Origin: Owenia fusiformis
Taxonomy: Eukaryota > Annelida > Polychaeta > Sabellida > Oweniidae
Assembly (NCBI GenBank): GCA_903813345.2
Contig: CAIIXF020000004.1
Coordinates: 23,251,985-23,315,984, forward strand
Length of the DNA: 64,000 nucleotides
Direction: 5' to 3'
Made by a program: the position numbers and the translations under genes. Positions within the stretch are counted from its first letter, which is position 1; the number at the start of each line of letters is the position of its first letter. Positions 13,291 to 26,935 of the stretch are shown in pieces. The notes under the pieces are model-generated. The model worked only from the letters and a program-made list of their open reading frames with translations. It did not search any database and had not been told where the DNA came from.

Positions 13291-15138
13291 CTCTTTATAA
13301 CACATGACCCTTATCTCATTTTCCCACAAATGACATGCACGAGATATTATTAAGAGATAAGTAAATGCATTAAGTGTTTGATTGATTATTGCTAATCCCT
13401 TGGAAAAGGTTCTCCCTTCATCGCCCTGTTTGTGACAAAAGACGTCCATTTATGCGTGATTATAACAATACCATTCAGAGGAAAGATGAGATTTAGACAG
13501 ATGACTTTAGACATCAATTCTCATGCCCCACTTAATATATAAAATTTATTATTTGCCATTAAAATTGATTTTAGAACACCGATGCACAGCAGCCGATAAT
13601 GGCCAAGGGGGATTGGATCCCAGAATGCAATCTCGATATTCTGCCATATATAGCTCGATACAAAAATCCAAGATAGAGTCCCATTTTTAACTTCAGAATT
13701 TGAATCGCAAATTTTGGTCTTATTACCTAACAAAAAATAAAAGATCGGGAAGGGATCAAGATATCAGGTCAGATTTTTTGATTGTTTATTGTGGATTTAT
13801 AGCTAGATAAATGTCAGACAATTGTTGGGAAATACCGAGTTGGAATCTTGGGGTACAATTCTCCTTGCGAAGATGACCGAGCAAAAACTGATCTTTCTGG
13901 TAAGCGGTTAATGCGTCAGTCACATTTGATCTACGGCGACCGCACGTCGACAGTAGTTCCCTGAGATAAATAAATTTAAATTATGTTACAAAATAAACGA
14001 GCCAACTGGTGGTGAAACTGGTAACTACCTCCTCGCATCTGAGTTATCGAGTGTCGTCCCAGAAATGTGAAAAGGCATGCGCAGTTCAAATTGTGTTTTC
14101 TGAGCGTCTGTTCTTATTCACTATTGAGTATAAATCAAACATACCACGCGCTTAAAGTCCGAGAAGATATATTAAGTATTGATTAAAGATAAAAAGTGGA
14201 TATCATCGCTTGGCTAGAAAGTGATCCTATGTCAATTTTTAGTTCAAAAATTGAACAAAAACTCTGGTAGGCAAGGGTTAAGCAAATGTAAATATTGAAC
14301 AATCAGACATATATGCACTTAGATATTTTATTACAGAACGATACTCCAATCGTGTGTTGAACATTTGGAAAACAATAGAGAATAAATATATTTACGTACA
14401 ACTTAATACGTAGACACTACTCTTATCATTATAACAGGACATCGTGGAATTGATTTATTCATGTTTTCAAATTATCAATAACACTCTATCACACCAAAGT
14501 AGTTCTCAATCGTTCTTGTGTCACACAAAAAATCTTAAAATGGGCTAAATCTGGCTCTGGTCGGGAAATATGTATAACATAATTAGCTACTTCGTTCATA
14601 AACAGTCTTCAATACGTCCATCTCGTCAATTACTATCATGAATTTAAAAATATTGGTATCAATTATTAAAAAGAGAATCAGATATAGCGAGTATACTAGG
14701 CTAAACAAAAAATTGTTTCAATTTTAGAATATTTCTGGCTCATGTCATTCCTTGTCATGTCTATTTTCTAAAAATCACAAAAGTACATACTTTATTCCGG
14801 GAAAACAAAAGATTTTTACAATAATGTATTATTTTTCTGTAAGAATGGTTACCATTGTTATTATTTGGGGGAATTTAAACATTTTTCACCCATTTTTGCA
14901 CTTTGAATCATTAATAACTTCATCAATTTTATATTGTGAATCTTTTGGGAAATATTGTATTTGATATTGTAAGGAATAGATTGGTAGGTCGATTATACAT
15001 GTAGCTTGTAATTTTGTCACCCCCTGTAGATCAGATTCTGCCTTTAAGGAGAAACATTACAGCTATTGGCATTTTAAACTAGACTAGCTAAGCCTTCTCG
15101 ATCTCTTGATTTTGAAATTCCATTGCAACTGATTCAAA
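13291..15138. other. Intergenic with diverged repeat remnants
   Basis: 13600-13830 is a diverged direct-orientation relative of 21675-21900, sharing 'ggattgg', 'cgatattctg' and 'acaaaaaat' blocks. No gene is seen. Confidence 0.4.
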
Positions 15139-15222
15139 TGTTAATAAGATTTTATTTATTTATTTATTTATTCATTTATTTATTTATTCATTCATTTATT
15201 CGTTTATTTATTTTTTTATCTA
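15139..15222. repeat. (TTTA)n / (TTCA)n microsatellite
   Basis: A run of TTTA tetramers interrupted by TTCA and TTCG units. Confidence 0.9.
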
Positions 15223-15689
15223 GTTACAGTAACTCATGTACAACATCCATCATAATTCACAATGGTAACCCATAAAATAGCAAAATGTGTCACATTTCAA
15301 GCGTGAGGAAAAATATGAATAAATAATCTAAAATTAGAGGAGTATATATGTGATAGAATATAACATTGAAACATGTTTTATATGAAAAGGAATATCCAAA
15401 GTTTAACGATTTTCTCTTGAACATATGAATGGACTACCAGATATCGATAAACCTTGGTATCTCTTTCCAAGTGAAGAGAATTGCACGACAGAAGCGTTGA
15501 AAGATTGCTCGCCAGGCCTAGATGAACCAATAGTAGTAAAACATACAAGAAATAACTACCCGGCTCCCAGAGTCTAGTTATAAACTACCCTCTGCCTATT
15601 GTAGACTATATTACAGTTTAGCAGCCCCGCCCCGAAGAATGGTGCCTGTGACAGCCCGGGTAATAAATAATTTCAAATCTACCACGCCG

Positions 15690-15842
15690 ATCCTTTCTCA
15701 ACCAATCAGCAAAGTTGAAGGAACACGCGCTCAATACTTGTTCATATGCGGGGATGTGAGAGCAAATGAGCATGTAGAAAGTCGACCGTATTTCGACGAC
15801 GAACTCTGATTGAAGAAGTGAAGTCGAACGAATTCAAAGGGT
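15690..15842 (+). promoter_or_regulatory. Possible promoter and non-coding first exon
   Basis: A CCAAT box ('aaccaatcagc', about 15698-15708) precedes less AT-rich sequence that ends in a donor-like AAAGG|GTAAGAA near 15841. A reverse-transcriptase remnant begins immediately downstream, so this may be a 5' UTR exon or the 5' end of that element. The evidence is weak. Confidence 0.2.
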
Positions 15843-15889
15843 AAGAAATACTTTACCTTTACCATTTTTTCATATAGCAAACTTATCTA

Positions 15890-16575
15890 TCCAAACAGGG
15901 GTTTTTCCAACTAAGTTGAAAGTAGCCGTAATTATCCCACTATTTAAAAGAGGGAACACTTCAAATTTTTGAAACTATAAACCTATATCTCTACTTAATG
16001 TTTTTTCTAAACTCTTAGAACAGATCATGAAAAATAGAGTAATAACATTTATTTAAACACACAAACTTTTATTCAAAAATAAGTTTGGTTTAGAAAACAT
16101 TATCAACTTACAGGTATATGGCAATCCTCTCCTTATTGGAAGAAGTGAGTATATCTCTAGATAAAATCTCAACTCATGCTATTGGAATATTTTAAGATTT
16201 ATCGAAATCTTTCGATACAGTTAATCATGAAATCCTTCTAAAAAACTTGAAAATATTGGAATTCGTGGTGTTGTAAAAAATGGTCTCAAAAGCTATTTAT
16301 CTGAAAGAAAAATCATAACCTCTTTTAACAATACTCTATCTGAAGAAAACTCGGGGTGTACCTCAATGGTCTGTTTTAGGCCCCATCTTATTCATTCTCT
16401 ATATAGATGATTTACATAAGGTTTCACATATTCTTAAATTTACTATTTTCGCGGATGATACAAATATCTTATGTTCAATCAAAAATCTTCATGATTTATA
16501 TAAAAATGTAAATTTAGAAATGGAAAAGACATTAGAATGGTTCAAATCAAACAAACGTTTAATCAGTTTTAATCC
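15890..16575 (+). pseudogene. Decayed LINE reverse transcriptase fragment
   Basis: Plus-strand translation gives successive reverse-transcriptase blocks. They are an IIPLFK...NYKPISLLNVFSK stretch near 15930-16010, DLSKSFDTVNHEILL near 16196-16240, GVPQWSVLGPILF...DDL near 16353-16415 and FADDT near 16448. FADDT is the catalytic Y/F-A-D-D box. In-frame stops and frame changes show it is dead. The motif spacing fits a CR1/Jockey-like non-LTR element. Endonuclease and 3' tail were not found, so it is a truncated copy. Confidence 0.85.
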
Positions 16576-16999
16576 AAAATTTGCCGAATATAACTAATAA
16601 TGGGGTCCATTTCTTCGTAAACAGGATTTAGTAGACAACCCAGTGAAGACCCAGAGGTACCATACTTCTGGAGGGGGTGTACCTTGTTTGATGCTTTACG
16701 ATCGTGTTCACTTTGTGTATCGTATTCTTTGAAACCTTTTATCTCTTCCCTTCATTTTTAAAATGACAACACCTGCACTATACTTTTCTTAATAATCTTC
16801 ATACTTGGTTATTAATTAGGCGAAGCACAGTGCGAAGAATATATTTTCTTGAGTTTCTTCACACTTGCTTAAGCGAATAATCGTAAGTCAGCGTCTTATT
16901 TATCGATTTGCTCATAACGGTATTCATTCGCAATGTTGGCCGACTATACCATATCAGTGGCATGTACACACCTCAATGCTAAGTTAATTACAATTTGCG

Positions 17000-17380
17000 A
17001 CTATAAATAACGACTCATGACAGTCGTATCCATCAATAATTCACTAGGAAACTATTTTCGGCAAGGTGAAATGTGTATTTCATTGGATTCACTGAAGAAT
17101 GGTCGTATCAAATACGTATTTTTCATTGAAATCAGTGTTTCATTGAACTTATACAGAAAAGTCGTATTAGAGACACATTTTTCATGGGAATTAATGTTTC
17201 ATTTAACACATTTTAAAATAATCGTCTTAAACTTGATATTGGTGTGCTATTGAACTGATTTTGAATTAGTCGTTCTAAAGATGCATTTTCATTGAATTTT
17301 GTGGTATAATTTACTGACCCTATTTTAATGATAGTCGAACAAACCAATTTTTCTATCTTGTGAAGGAAGACACATTTTTC
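17000..17380. repeat. Diverged tandem repeat, ~75-bp period
   Basis: Phrases such as 'agtcgtat', 'acatttttcat' and 'cattgaa' recur about every 75 bases with heavy divergence. It looks like an old array. Confidence 0.5.
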
Positions 17381-18419
17381 TAAGGGAGGAATTGTTCGCC
17401 TTTACAAGCTTTTGGTGTCGCCTTGGTTCTCTTTTGGGTTACCTTGTGGACCTGGACATAATTGAAATGTATGAGAGATCCTTTGCGTGATAGAAGAACT
17501 GACTAATAACATCATGGAAACAATAATCACACCACGGATTTTTTTTAGAAAACTATGAGCTTTTTCGAGATTTCCCGAGAAAAAACACGTGAATCGAGAA
17601 TTTTGCTCCTTAACATCCGGGCAATTCGCGAGACTGCCCCTATTGTCCAATCAGGTACTTCAGTTTTAAAGGTTTAAGTTAACATGATTCTGCACTTTCG
17701 CAACATGTTTTTATGTACATCAGTGATTAGGCACTTCCTCAATCAGGCGATTATATGTTTTGAATCAAATCCCAAATATATTTCACGCTTTAAGAATTAA
17801 TTCATGTTGAAACGTAAATTACTCTCTCATCGATTAATAATATATTATACATTGTACTTGTAGGAATGTAGGAAATAATACTGGCATGGCTATAAATTAC
17901 AATCTGTAGACGTCTTTGTTCTGAAAAATTCTAATTCTTGTTCTATAAAACTCTCTCGATATATTTCGTGAAGGTCTGTCGGAGAGTTAAACAAGATACA
18001 TTGTTTTTGATTTGCATAGCATGTTTATACAATTTTAAAATTGACAACACATTTGTTTATTTCAAGTTTAATTTCTGATGATTTTATTTACGCTTTAAAA
18101 TGTAAAGTGAAATTTATTTCAAGAGTAAGAGGTCGGTAATTACGCAGAAGTTTAACATCAATATACGGTTACCATTCATTGCAATAATATTCGCTTTAAA
18201 CGAAGTAGTGGAACGCGATATAAAGCATATCGCTTTTCAATTAAACATTCTGTCCATTCAGCTAAACATGTCCATCAAAAACATATTTATACAAGCGGGA
18301 TTTATTCCACGAATACGGCAATTCCGATCCCTGGGAAGTACAATTAACATTGAATTGGTTTTTATGAATTCCATTGGAGCTTATTCCAGAAAAAATGACA
18401 TATTCAAATTGGATCTTAG
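17381..18419. other. Intergenic, nothing recognised
   Basis: Only short uninformative frames. Confidence 0.35.
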
Positions 18420-18690
18420 TTAAGTGTTTATCAAATATTTTGTCGACTTTATATTGACCTTCTTTGGAACCCACATCCCTTCACTCCCGTTAAATAACCA
18501 ACATTAACAATGTCATGTATTCATAACAATAGCACAACAAAAATGTGGGGGTTCTAGTCCTAAATATACCAGTACCAAACTAGACATTTTTACATCAACA
18601 AGATTTGTTTTGTTTTTTCAATTCAAAAACCCATATCTTTTCAAATTTTGCCACGCGATCTACTTTCATGGTAACGCAGTGGAATTAGAT
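18420..18690 (+). repeat. Diverged duplicated segment, copy 1
   Basis: Matches 20690-20985 in the same orientation through blocks such as 'gtgtttatcaaatatt', 'tttatattgacc', 'ccttcact' and 'tcaattcaaaaac'. This is a local duplication or a repeat family with internal indels. Confidence 0.6.
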
Positions 18691-19748
18691 AAGACATGTA
18701 CGATTTACTGTCGTGATTGTTTGAATTGAATATGGTTTACTCGGGCTTTCCCGACAATTACGATCCAACTGGAGTTTCAGTTTAGTTAACTCTCGTTTGA
18801 AGAGCTCTCATGTACGGTACAACATCGTCTACATCCGGGTTCTTTCCCATTGGATTACACAGGGGTGCTATTTTCAATGCCGCACTGCGACTTTATTAAA
18901 CAGTTATGTAGAGTTGCATTTGCAGAAATGAGAGGTATGTATGTATTTATGATATATAACCAGGCTTTTTGAACTATAATCCCCAAATCCGAAGAAATCT
19001 GTAGTTGAAAATGCCGTCCAATTTCAGTGACGTCACTGATTTCCCAAATTGCTCAGACTTCATCGAAGATCGAAAAAATATCAATAATGTTACTTCGAAT
19101 CTCCGATTATCTATCTGATTATTCAATAGACTGGATCATATAACTATGCTTGAGGGCTGATGGAAGATCAGAAGCTGAGAAACGTTCAGAGTATAGACTC
19201 GTTCGGCGGGCCAATGAAAATTTTCCCTTCCAAAGCGATGCATCATGGGAGATATTTATGTAAATTACCACCTGAACCCTTATCGCGAATAGGAGTATTC
19301 GAACATGACTGTATTCATGCCTTCTATAAACTGTGAACAAAGTCAATGCTTCAGCTGGGTTAATTCCCCGGCTCTGTACTAAGTGTTTCGTTCAGTACAC
19401 TCACTCATTGGTCAGTTTAGGCCGTTCCGTTCTTTTCGCACCCCCCTCTCGTCTGTAAAATTCAAAATGGCAGGGAGAGATTGTCCGGAAATTTCTGTCG
19501 GAGCATTTGTAAACTGTAATCTCAATAATTTCAATAATTATCAATGTAGTAGATATGCGTGAAACCAATAAAATAGGCCGAAATGTCAATAACAAACTTA
19601 AGTCGGGGTCAGCGGGTAAGTAAACAAATTGGAACAGCCAAACGCTCAACCGGAAGTAGAAATGAAAAAAGTAGAAATGAACATCGAAATTGACTATTTT
19701 GCAATATTCTGGTGAGTTTTCATATTCGAATCGTAACATAGACCTCAC

Positions 19749-19865
19749 AGCAGGGCTACTAGTTTCGAATACACCCCTTGGGTCTAGGCACAAAAGCTTT
19801 CGAACAGAAAAGACCTAGACCTAAGGGGTGTACATGTACATGTATTTGAAACTAGTAGCCCTGCT
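19749..19865. repeat. Foldback element, ~117 bp
   Basis: The left arm 'agcagggctactagtttcga...' is mirrored by the right arm ending '...tttgaaactagtagccctgct'. The arms are about 40 bases, with a 5-kb-distant context that shows no related gene. Confidence 0.75.
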
Positions 19866-20184
19866 CTTCTGTCTATATTTCTTAATTAATGGTTGATTGT
19901 TATATTTACATTTTGGAGTTAATGTATATTCATGTTTTATTATTTCTAATTGATTGTTTTGTTGTTAGACATAAATTCAATAAAATAGTTGCACGGTGTG
20001 AGTACTGTTCAGTGATTCATACGGCCATTCAGATCTCTGGGCTTCTTCGACTTCCAAGGTGTCATAAGACACATTGGATGCAAATGCTGATTTTTCTGTC
20101 CCGGGGCGCCCCAGGAGAATGACTAACTAACGAGCATAGTGTAACAAGCCAGATAAATAAATTGAAAGAAAGTGTGCTAAATCC

Positions 20185-20256
20185 AATGCCCAGTGTGGGA
20201 ATCGAACCCTTGGATCCAAAGTCTGATGCTCTTCTGACTGAGCTATAAAGGCTTAA
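20185..20256 (-). repeat. tRNA-derived SINE / tRNA-like relic
   Basis: On the minus strand a box A (TAGCTCAGTCAG, 20234-20245) and a box B (GGTTCGATTCC, within 20196-20209) are spaced as in a tRNA. The anticodon stem does not pair, several bases are missing there and the acceptor stem is poor. It is therefore a pol III promoter relic or SINE head rather than a working tRNA. It resembles tRNA-Lys up to the anticodon arm. Confidence 0.6.
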
Positions 20257-20689
20257 GCCACTACAGCTGGACCGTAGTAGCAACTTGCTATCAAGGGTCG
20301 CTACACTATGGTGTGTCATCCATAAATATCTTCACGGATCCAATCAAAGTGTCCAAATATATATGTTTCACCAGCAGTCATACTTATAAATGATCATTGT
20401 ATTGCCCTTTATGAGTTTCTATTGAAAAAATCAATTAAATTGATATTTGCCCTGTGTAACCATAGGGTTCAGTGTCTTTGCTCTGAGAGTATCATAAGCA
20501 TTTTGTTTTGTTTACTAGAGAGTCAATGTACTGGATTCATTCTATCAAGTTGAAGTTGGGGCAAGTGAAACATTGTGAATCAAAATGACCCCTTGGGTAA
20601 CACATGTCAATTAACAGTTGATATTTTTGAATTCTATATATTGAACCTCAAGTCAGAAGAAATGCCATGTTCATATCGGATGTTATGTG

Positions 20690-20985
20690 TTTATTAAATA
20701 TTTCCTTTGTCGATTTTATATTGACCCTCTTTTGAATATAATCCATTATATTCCTTCACTTCCGTTGACAGCCTTCGTGTAAATACATTCCTATAACAAT
20801 ACAACAAGAATGTCGTCCTAATCACGTTAATTTTATTGTATTTCTCGGGAAAGGTTCAACGTTTACTTATTTTGTGCACACTGGACATTATTCGTATCAT
20901 CAACAAGGATTTCTTGTTGTTTTTTTAATTCAAAAACTATATATATCTTTTCAAAATATGCAACGAAATCCAGGTCACGCGATAG
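20690..20985 (+). repeat. Diverged duplicated segment, copy 2
   Basis: Partner of 18420-18690 in direct orientation, about 2.3 kb away. Indels relative to the first copy suggest an old event. Confidence 0.6.
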
Positions 20986-21404
20986 AATTTTTATGGGCTC
21001 GCAGACTTTTACTCTGCAGTTTCAACGAGGTTCTTTTAATTGACGAAAAGCTTTATTTTCAATAAAAAAAGTTGCATGCTGTGAGTAGTTAGATGTCGTG
21101 TTCGAATTAAGCGATCAATCAATGTTTTTTGTCGTCACCTTGAATAATTTTCCCATGCCAGTTTATCGATTACTTCGCGTACATTGACTTGTCTTCATCT
21201 GGATTTCGAATCAAATTGCACAACACTTAACGTCACGGTTACATATTGTATCGATCATTGAGCTGTAAGAAGAATCATTCCATGGTCATATTTCCTCTCA
21301 TATCGTTTGGCTTATTTTATTCTGTAAATATCACTAATTAAAACGAGTTTTTTCTAATTTAGGTTTATTCGTGAAATCATGTACACTATTGAAAAATGAG
21401 TCTT

Positions 21405-21640
21405 TATTTACGGGACAGCATCTTTTCCATTCAATCGAGGTTGGGCCATGCAGCCGAAGGTAAGCCATACAACCGAATTTTGCCGATTCAATCTGACGAA
21501 AAATACCGAGACTCTCTTTTTGACCAATTAGAGACGTCCTCTTTACATTCGTGATACCCTCGGCCAACTTCGTTTGAAAGAAAATCTTCGGCAGTCTCCG
21601 ACTTTTCTTTGAGGTACCCTCGGTTGCAAGCCAAAGGTCG
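21405..21640 (-). repeat. Dispersed repeat, copy 2 (inverted copy at 13.1 kb)
   Basis: Reverse-complement relative of 13050-13290. The downstream segment 21675-21900 is related to 13600-13830 in the same orientation, so the larger unit has been rearranged. Confidence 0.8.
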
Positions 21641-22040
21641 ACACCCCTTAATTTATATGGATTTATATAATTTCAAGGAGGATTGGCCCCCAGAGTTCCA
21701 ACTCAGTATTCTGCGATATACAGAGATGTCGTGATTGCAAATTTGAATTCAAACAGCTGCCATTTTGTCCATTTCTGTATTTGAAAAGCGAGTTTTTGTC
21801 TTATTTCCAAACAAAAAATCCAAGACATACAAGATGTGATCGAGATATTGATTCGAATATGTTGGACTGTCTATTATGATTCCATAGCCAGTTTCGTAAG
21901 CATAGCAAAATGTTCGACAAAATCGCGATACATAAAATTGAAAATTTGAATTGTTTCTTGAAGTAATAGTAAAAAAAGCGACCGATCAACCAATCAAATA
22001 GTACAGACATGATTTGAAGACGGAATCCAAAATGGCCGCC

Positions 22041-22460
22041 TTAAGGCCAGGGTGCATGTTCGGAATTTTGCTGCATTACTCAATTGAGTCACATGTTATT
22101 TTTCAAACAGGAATCACTCCTTCTCCATATTGTCTAGACTACATCTTCCAGTTTTGCACAAAGAGTGCATGTATGTGCCTAGAAAAGACTGGTGGGAAGT
22201 GTTTTTTTTTAAATGTATAAAAAGAGAAAATTCGGTTAAAAAAATTCTGAAATTTTCTGAATTTTCACTGAATTTTCTTGTTTTCTATACATTTTATCAA
22301 AATATTCTTCTTCACATTCTTTTCTAGGTACATTAGTATACTAATTGTGCAAAAGTGAGAGATTTAGACATTGTAGGGAAGGAGTAATTCAAATTTGAAA
22401 AATAACATGCGACTCAATTGAGGGTTGCAGCAAAATTCCGAACATGCACCCTGACCTTAA
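22041..22460. mobile_element. MITE with TTAA ends (piggyBac-like)
   Basis: The 420-bp element begins TTAAGGCCAGGGTGCATG and ends CATGCACCCTGACCTTAA. Arms of about 80 bases are inverted and nearly identical; the central ~250 bases are unique. TTAA at both ends is the hallmark target duplication of piggyBac-type transposition. No transposase is present, so it would need one in trans. Confidence 0.75.
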
Positions 22461-22554
22461 AACGAATTTTTCAAAAATGAAATCCAAATAGCTCCATTTA
22501 ACCCCAGTATGCCCTAAATCCAATTCTACTCAAGTGCATCGATTCGTTTAATGC

Positions 22555-22600
22555 CTTGATCACATTTGCGCCGGGTGCTGGCTGATCAGACCAAAGCATA
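22555..22600. repeat. Half copy of the 'TGCCT..GTCACATTTG' MITE
   Basis: 'atgccttgatcacatttgcg' and a following 'ccgg.tgctggctgat' resemble the 88-bp MITE at 46935-47022. The other terminal repeat is missing. Confidence 0.45.
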
Positions 22601-23479
22601 ACAGGACGTAACCTTCGTGTACTTGCAGTTGAATGCCACCCTTGCCCGCAAGGTCATTGCTATTTTGAAAATGTGTGATGTAAATATTTTATACAAATAT
22701 GACGTAAGTTATACTAATTGAACTGCATATCTGCTTGAAGATATTTTCTTTCGAGGTGATCTGACATTTTCATTTATTTTAATCATTTTCAAAATTGAAG
22801 AAACCAATATATCGACTTGTACTTTTGCTTTAATTCCAAGTACTAAGTGTACTTCAACAGAAGCGGGATGGTCGCCCGCCGAATGTTGAGCGCCCAAGTC
22901 TCGGTGTGGTATCACGAGAGGAGAACAATCTCAAAATAGATTAGGTGTTTTGAACGTAATTCCGCGTACATATACAGGTCTTTATACAAAATGACATGAC
23001 TCTAGACGGATATACATATATTGGCATCGAATTATTTTACCGGCACTCAACATCCGAACCATTTTTCCCCATGGTCATGTTTGCCGGAATCCCCTTCTCC
23101 GATTACGGGAATACGTCATTTAACGCACGTGGCTAACGCATGATTCTGTACTGGAACAAAGACAAAGGTCAATATCCGGGAAGTTCGCCGGGTAGTCGCG
23201 TTTCGTTCAGTGGCTATTTCATTGTATGCTAAGTTAACAGGGGAGTCGAGGTTGATGGGGGATTACTGTGTTAGGGTTATCTTTATGGAGGGGAGTGTAC
23301 ATTGTAAAATAAAACTGGATTTATTTTATCCAGGTAGAGGCGGTGGTACAATAAATAATCACGATTTAATTTCCTCACTTGATCTCATTTCATCCAGCGG
23401 AAATCTAGCTCATAAACTATCGCTCTTTTGTTAAATTGGCTGAGCTCTGTGTCTGTTAAAAACAGAATCAGATCTATAG

Positions 23480-25095
23480 GGGTGACAAAATTGCAAGCGA
23501 TATCTATAATTGACTTGAAACCCGATTAAAACCGTTTTTCAAAATGGCCGCCTACTACCCAAAGTGTCATTAGACAATGAGTATTCTTATATCAAATATG
23601 AACAAAATCGCTCCACTACTTTTCGAGTTATTGTAAAAACGTAAAATAACACATGTAAGAATGGCAGCTATTTTTCAAAATGGCCGCCTTCTACCAAAAC
23701 TGCCATTAAACAGTGTTTATGCGTATTGTATTCACATATCAAATATGAACAAAATCCCTCCACTACTTGTGGAGTTACAGCAACATCGTAAAAATAGCGT
23801 GTAAAGGCCGTCATTTTTCAAGATGGCCGCCACGTGCTTCTTAAATATCTACATTTCTACCTTTCTTAATGTCCTATTTAATTTTTCATATTTAAAGTAT
23901 ATTGACGTGTCGCAAAAAGGTGGCGCATTTGTTTTTTAAGGATATCGCGTGAATGTAACTTTGATTCCCCAGATTATAAGATAATATTCTAATTAAAGTT
24001 ATATATCATTTTAAAACTGTTTCGATGAAGTTTTTAGATCAACTACACTCCGTTCACAATTCTTGCGCGTTCTTTTTTAAAAAAGAGTTTTTTACCAAAA
24101 CATCTGGCAAATATCTCCTGTTGACACGTTACATTTTGATTTATGTTTCGTCTTTAAACGATCATAACTCAAACAATATATGACTATTATACTTATTTTT
24201 CGTCTTGATAAAGGTAGATAGAAATTTTATTTTAAAGGATGAATTTTAGTAAGCGTCCCATATTGTGACGTCATAGAGTTTGAAAAATAGAATCTGTTGA
24301 CAGCGACCTTTTTGCTCATTTTTTGTTACCTTCAACTTTTCAGGTGTACATTAAACAAAAAATACGAGATCAATTTTTAATAAATCATACATGATTATTT
24401 TGCTCCTAAACTCTAGTTTATTAATAAATAGTTGATTTTATTCGCAAAAGTATGTGTTTTCTGTTGTATGTGGAAAAGTGGAGGACGAAAGGTTTTCAAA
24501 ATTCATTAAAATAGGGCTAATTTATGCCATTCGCCTATTTTCAAGCACAGCAACACGTATATTTATTTCACCTCAAATATCAATTGATTCATGTTTTATG
24601 ATGCCCCTAGCCCATTAACAATATATATATATGATATCAGAGTTATTCGTCTAAAATGTTATGAGATATAGAGGTAAATGTGGAGGACGAAAGGATTTTC
24701 ATGTGTGTACATTTTTCTCAAAAACGTCACATTCTATCTGTTAAAAGCGAGGATCCTCTGGATTACGCCACAAAATGTGTAACAATGCGTGCGCGACCTT
24801 TTTGCGACACGTCATTGCTATTACAGTTTTATATATTGTACCTAAGTTACTCTAAATCGGCACTAAAATGGCAGCCAATTTTAAACGAGCGGCCATTTTG
24901 AAAATTTGGTTTCGACCAGAACTTCTACCCCCATAGGGCATATGTGTACAAAATATGAACAAAATCAGGCAAACGGTATTTGAGTTATCGTCCGGACAGA
25001 CGGACTGACGGAAATACGTACGTACGTGCGTTCGTACGGACTGACGGACGGACGGAGGCGTTCCCTATATCCCTACGAACTTTGTTCGATGGGAT
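23480..25095. repeat. Composite interspersed repeat with AATGGCCGCC modules
   Basis: The module 'caaaatggccgcc...tatcaaatatgaacaaaatc.ctccactac' recurs near 23540, 23670 and 23815. A relative at 24870-24975 keeps 'atatgaacaaaatc'. The block ends in a GGAC/GACG-rich tail (about 24995-25060) followed by 'tatccctacgaactttgttcg'. That ending is typical of a dispersed invertebrate repeat. No gene is seen in it. Confidence 0.6.
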
Positions 25096-26049
25096 AATCA
25101 ATAAATACACCAAAGAGTGACTGCATTGGGTCAAATACACAAATATCGAAATAACTCAATCGTTCGTATAACAACGACAAATGTGTGCTTATAACGATCT
25201 TATTTCATTTACTAGTATGTCGAAAGAATCTTGCGAGTTCAACCCCCGGGGGTTCAACCATTTTGTTAAGCAATGGACCATCGTCACGATCGTGTAGCCG
25301 GTTCACAAAATCAATCACACCTTTTAAAGGAAGGCTACAAGGGACAGAGACTAGTGGAAGCTTTCGAAAATGTTGCAATTATACAATATACTTTAGTCGA
25401 ATTTTCAACGCTTCCAATTTTTACACCCCCTGTGTCTCTGATAAACTATAGATAATGTGTTATACAATAGACTAGAAGCGAGTAGAAATAATCCTGATTC
25501 ACGTCATTAAATATTCAAAATTCAGTCAAAGTGATGTCATATTTGAAATCTGCATGTAAAAGTACATCTAGAGATATGGTTTCGAAAATATTGTCTATCA
25601 ACTTTGAAAATTTAATTTTTTTTGAAAATGTGACTTCTTGTTCGGGTTGATTCCCCATAGACCCCCATGTTACAAAATCACAAAAAGTTAATTATCTTAT
25701 CTTGTATTGAACAAATAACATTTTATTTTACTGGACATATTTTAATTCGCATAACTATTAGATGCATAAGGGTTATATGAAAATTGAACCACGCAAATAG
25801 ATGTAATTAAAGATAAGTCAATCCGATTAATCATTGTTTCCCCTATTAACGCCTTTTCACCGGCCACTATCGAAATCATACCCTGGGTGAAGAGTACAGT
25901 TATAATCTCTTCTAGAAGCGATTGTCAAACGAATGCAAAGGGTATCAAAATCGCAAAACAGTGAATTTGAAATCATTATCAAGCTAAAGAAACCATTTTG
26001 AGGTTAGATGTACAAGGGAAAGGTAATAGTACAATAAGGTCATTTCGAA

Positions 26050-26118
26050 GGGCAGTATAGTGAAATATTGGACCGAGGGCCGGGCCGATTGAAGGCCCAA
26101 TATTTCACTATATTGCCC
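26050..26118. repeat. Short palindromic element
   Basis: The arms 'gggcagtatagtgaaatattgg' (with one mismatch) and its reverse complement enclose about 25 bases. It would form a strong hairpin; probably a minimal MITE. Confidence 0.7.
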
Positions 26119-26759
26119 GCAGAATTGACGTTATTAGTATTATTACCACCGTTAATGACCAGGACTGAAACAGCAAGAAAATCTTACGCACTGAACGATA
26201 TCTAATTTCCCGGGGAAAATTGCATTCTCGACCGGCAGTATTGACCGCCGACGTCATATATTGCTCAGGTCGATATAGCAAAATGAATGCCTTCCAAACT
26301 AAAACCCATAGAACAAGCCCGACAAGGTGGTAATAATATGTAGGTAATATCATTAAGATTTATACTAAGCGCTTTCTACAGTAGGATCTCCCTTAATTAA
26401 TCTTGTCATCGCGTATTTGTTAGAAACACATTTTCAGTTCACACACTGAACATCCATAGTAATTTTCTGTTTTAATCATAACATTCATTTTATAGACTTA
26501 TAATGCAGATTGTAAAATAAATAAAACGTTTTGGCATTGAAGACCACACCAAAAATACCGTGTTTTGAGCATTTAAACGGTCAGTAATGTCGTTCAATGT
26601 TTATTTCGGTAATGATTTTAATGCTTTCGCACAATATATAATATTCGAAAAACATCCTGTTTGAAATTTTCTTTTTTCTGAAATTCTACAATTGACAATG
26701 TAAAATACTTTCGGAGAGCGATAAAATATGGCACTCTGCGTTGATCTTTCCATAGTCGA

Positions 26760-26935
26760 AGCTAGCAATCGCGAATTCAACTACACCGGCTGTCGTTTGA
26801 CGACTTGATTACTGTTTTTTGGCGGACTCATTTCAACATGAATAGTACCCGCTACTATTCAAATTTAAATGAGTTTGTCATGGGCTGGCCGCAAGGTCGT
26901 CAGCTGACAGTTGAATTCGAGAATGCTAGCTCAGT
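26760..26935. repeat. Imperfect inverted repeat, ~175 bp
   Basis: 'gctagcaatcgcgaattcaact' on the left is answered on the right by 'agttgaattcgagaatgctagc'. The inner 'gtcgt' / 'acgac' motifs are also mirrored. Probably a decayed foldback element. Confidence 0.6.

Noticed and set aside
13033-13449. 138-codon minus-strand frame
   Set aside because: Overlaps a dispersed repeat whose other copy at 21.4 kb does not keep the frame; composition is not protein-like.
20185-20256. Functional tRNA gene
   Set aside because: Box A and box B are present but the anticodon and acceptor stems fail to pair and bases are missing.
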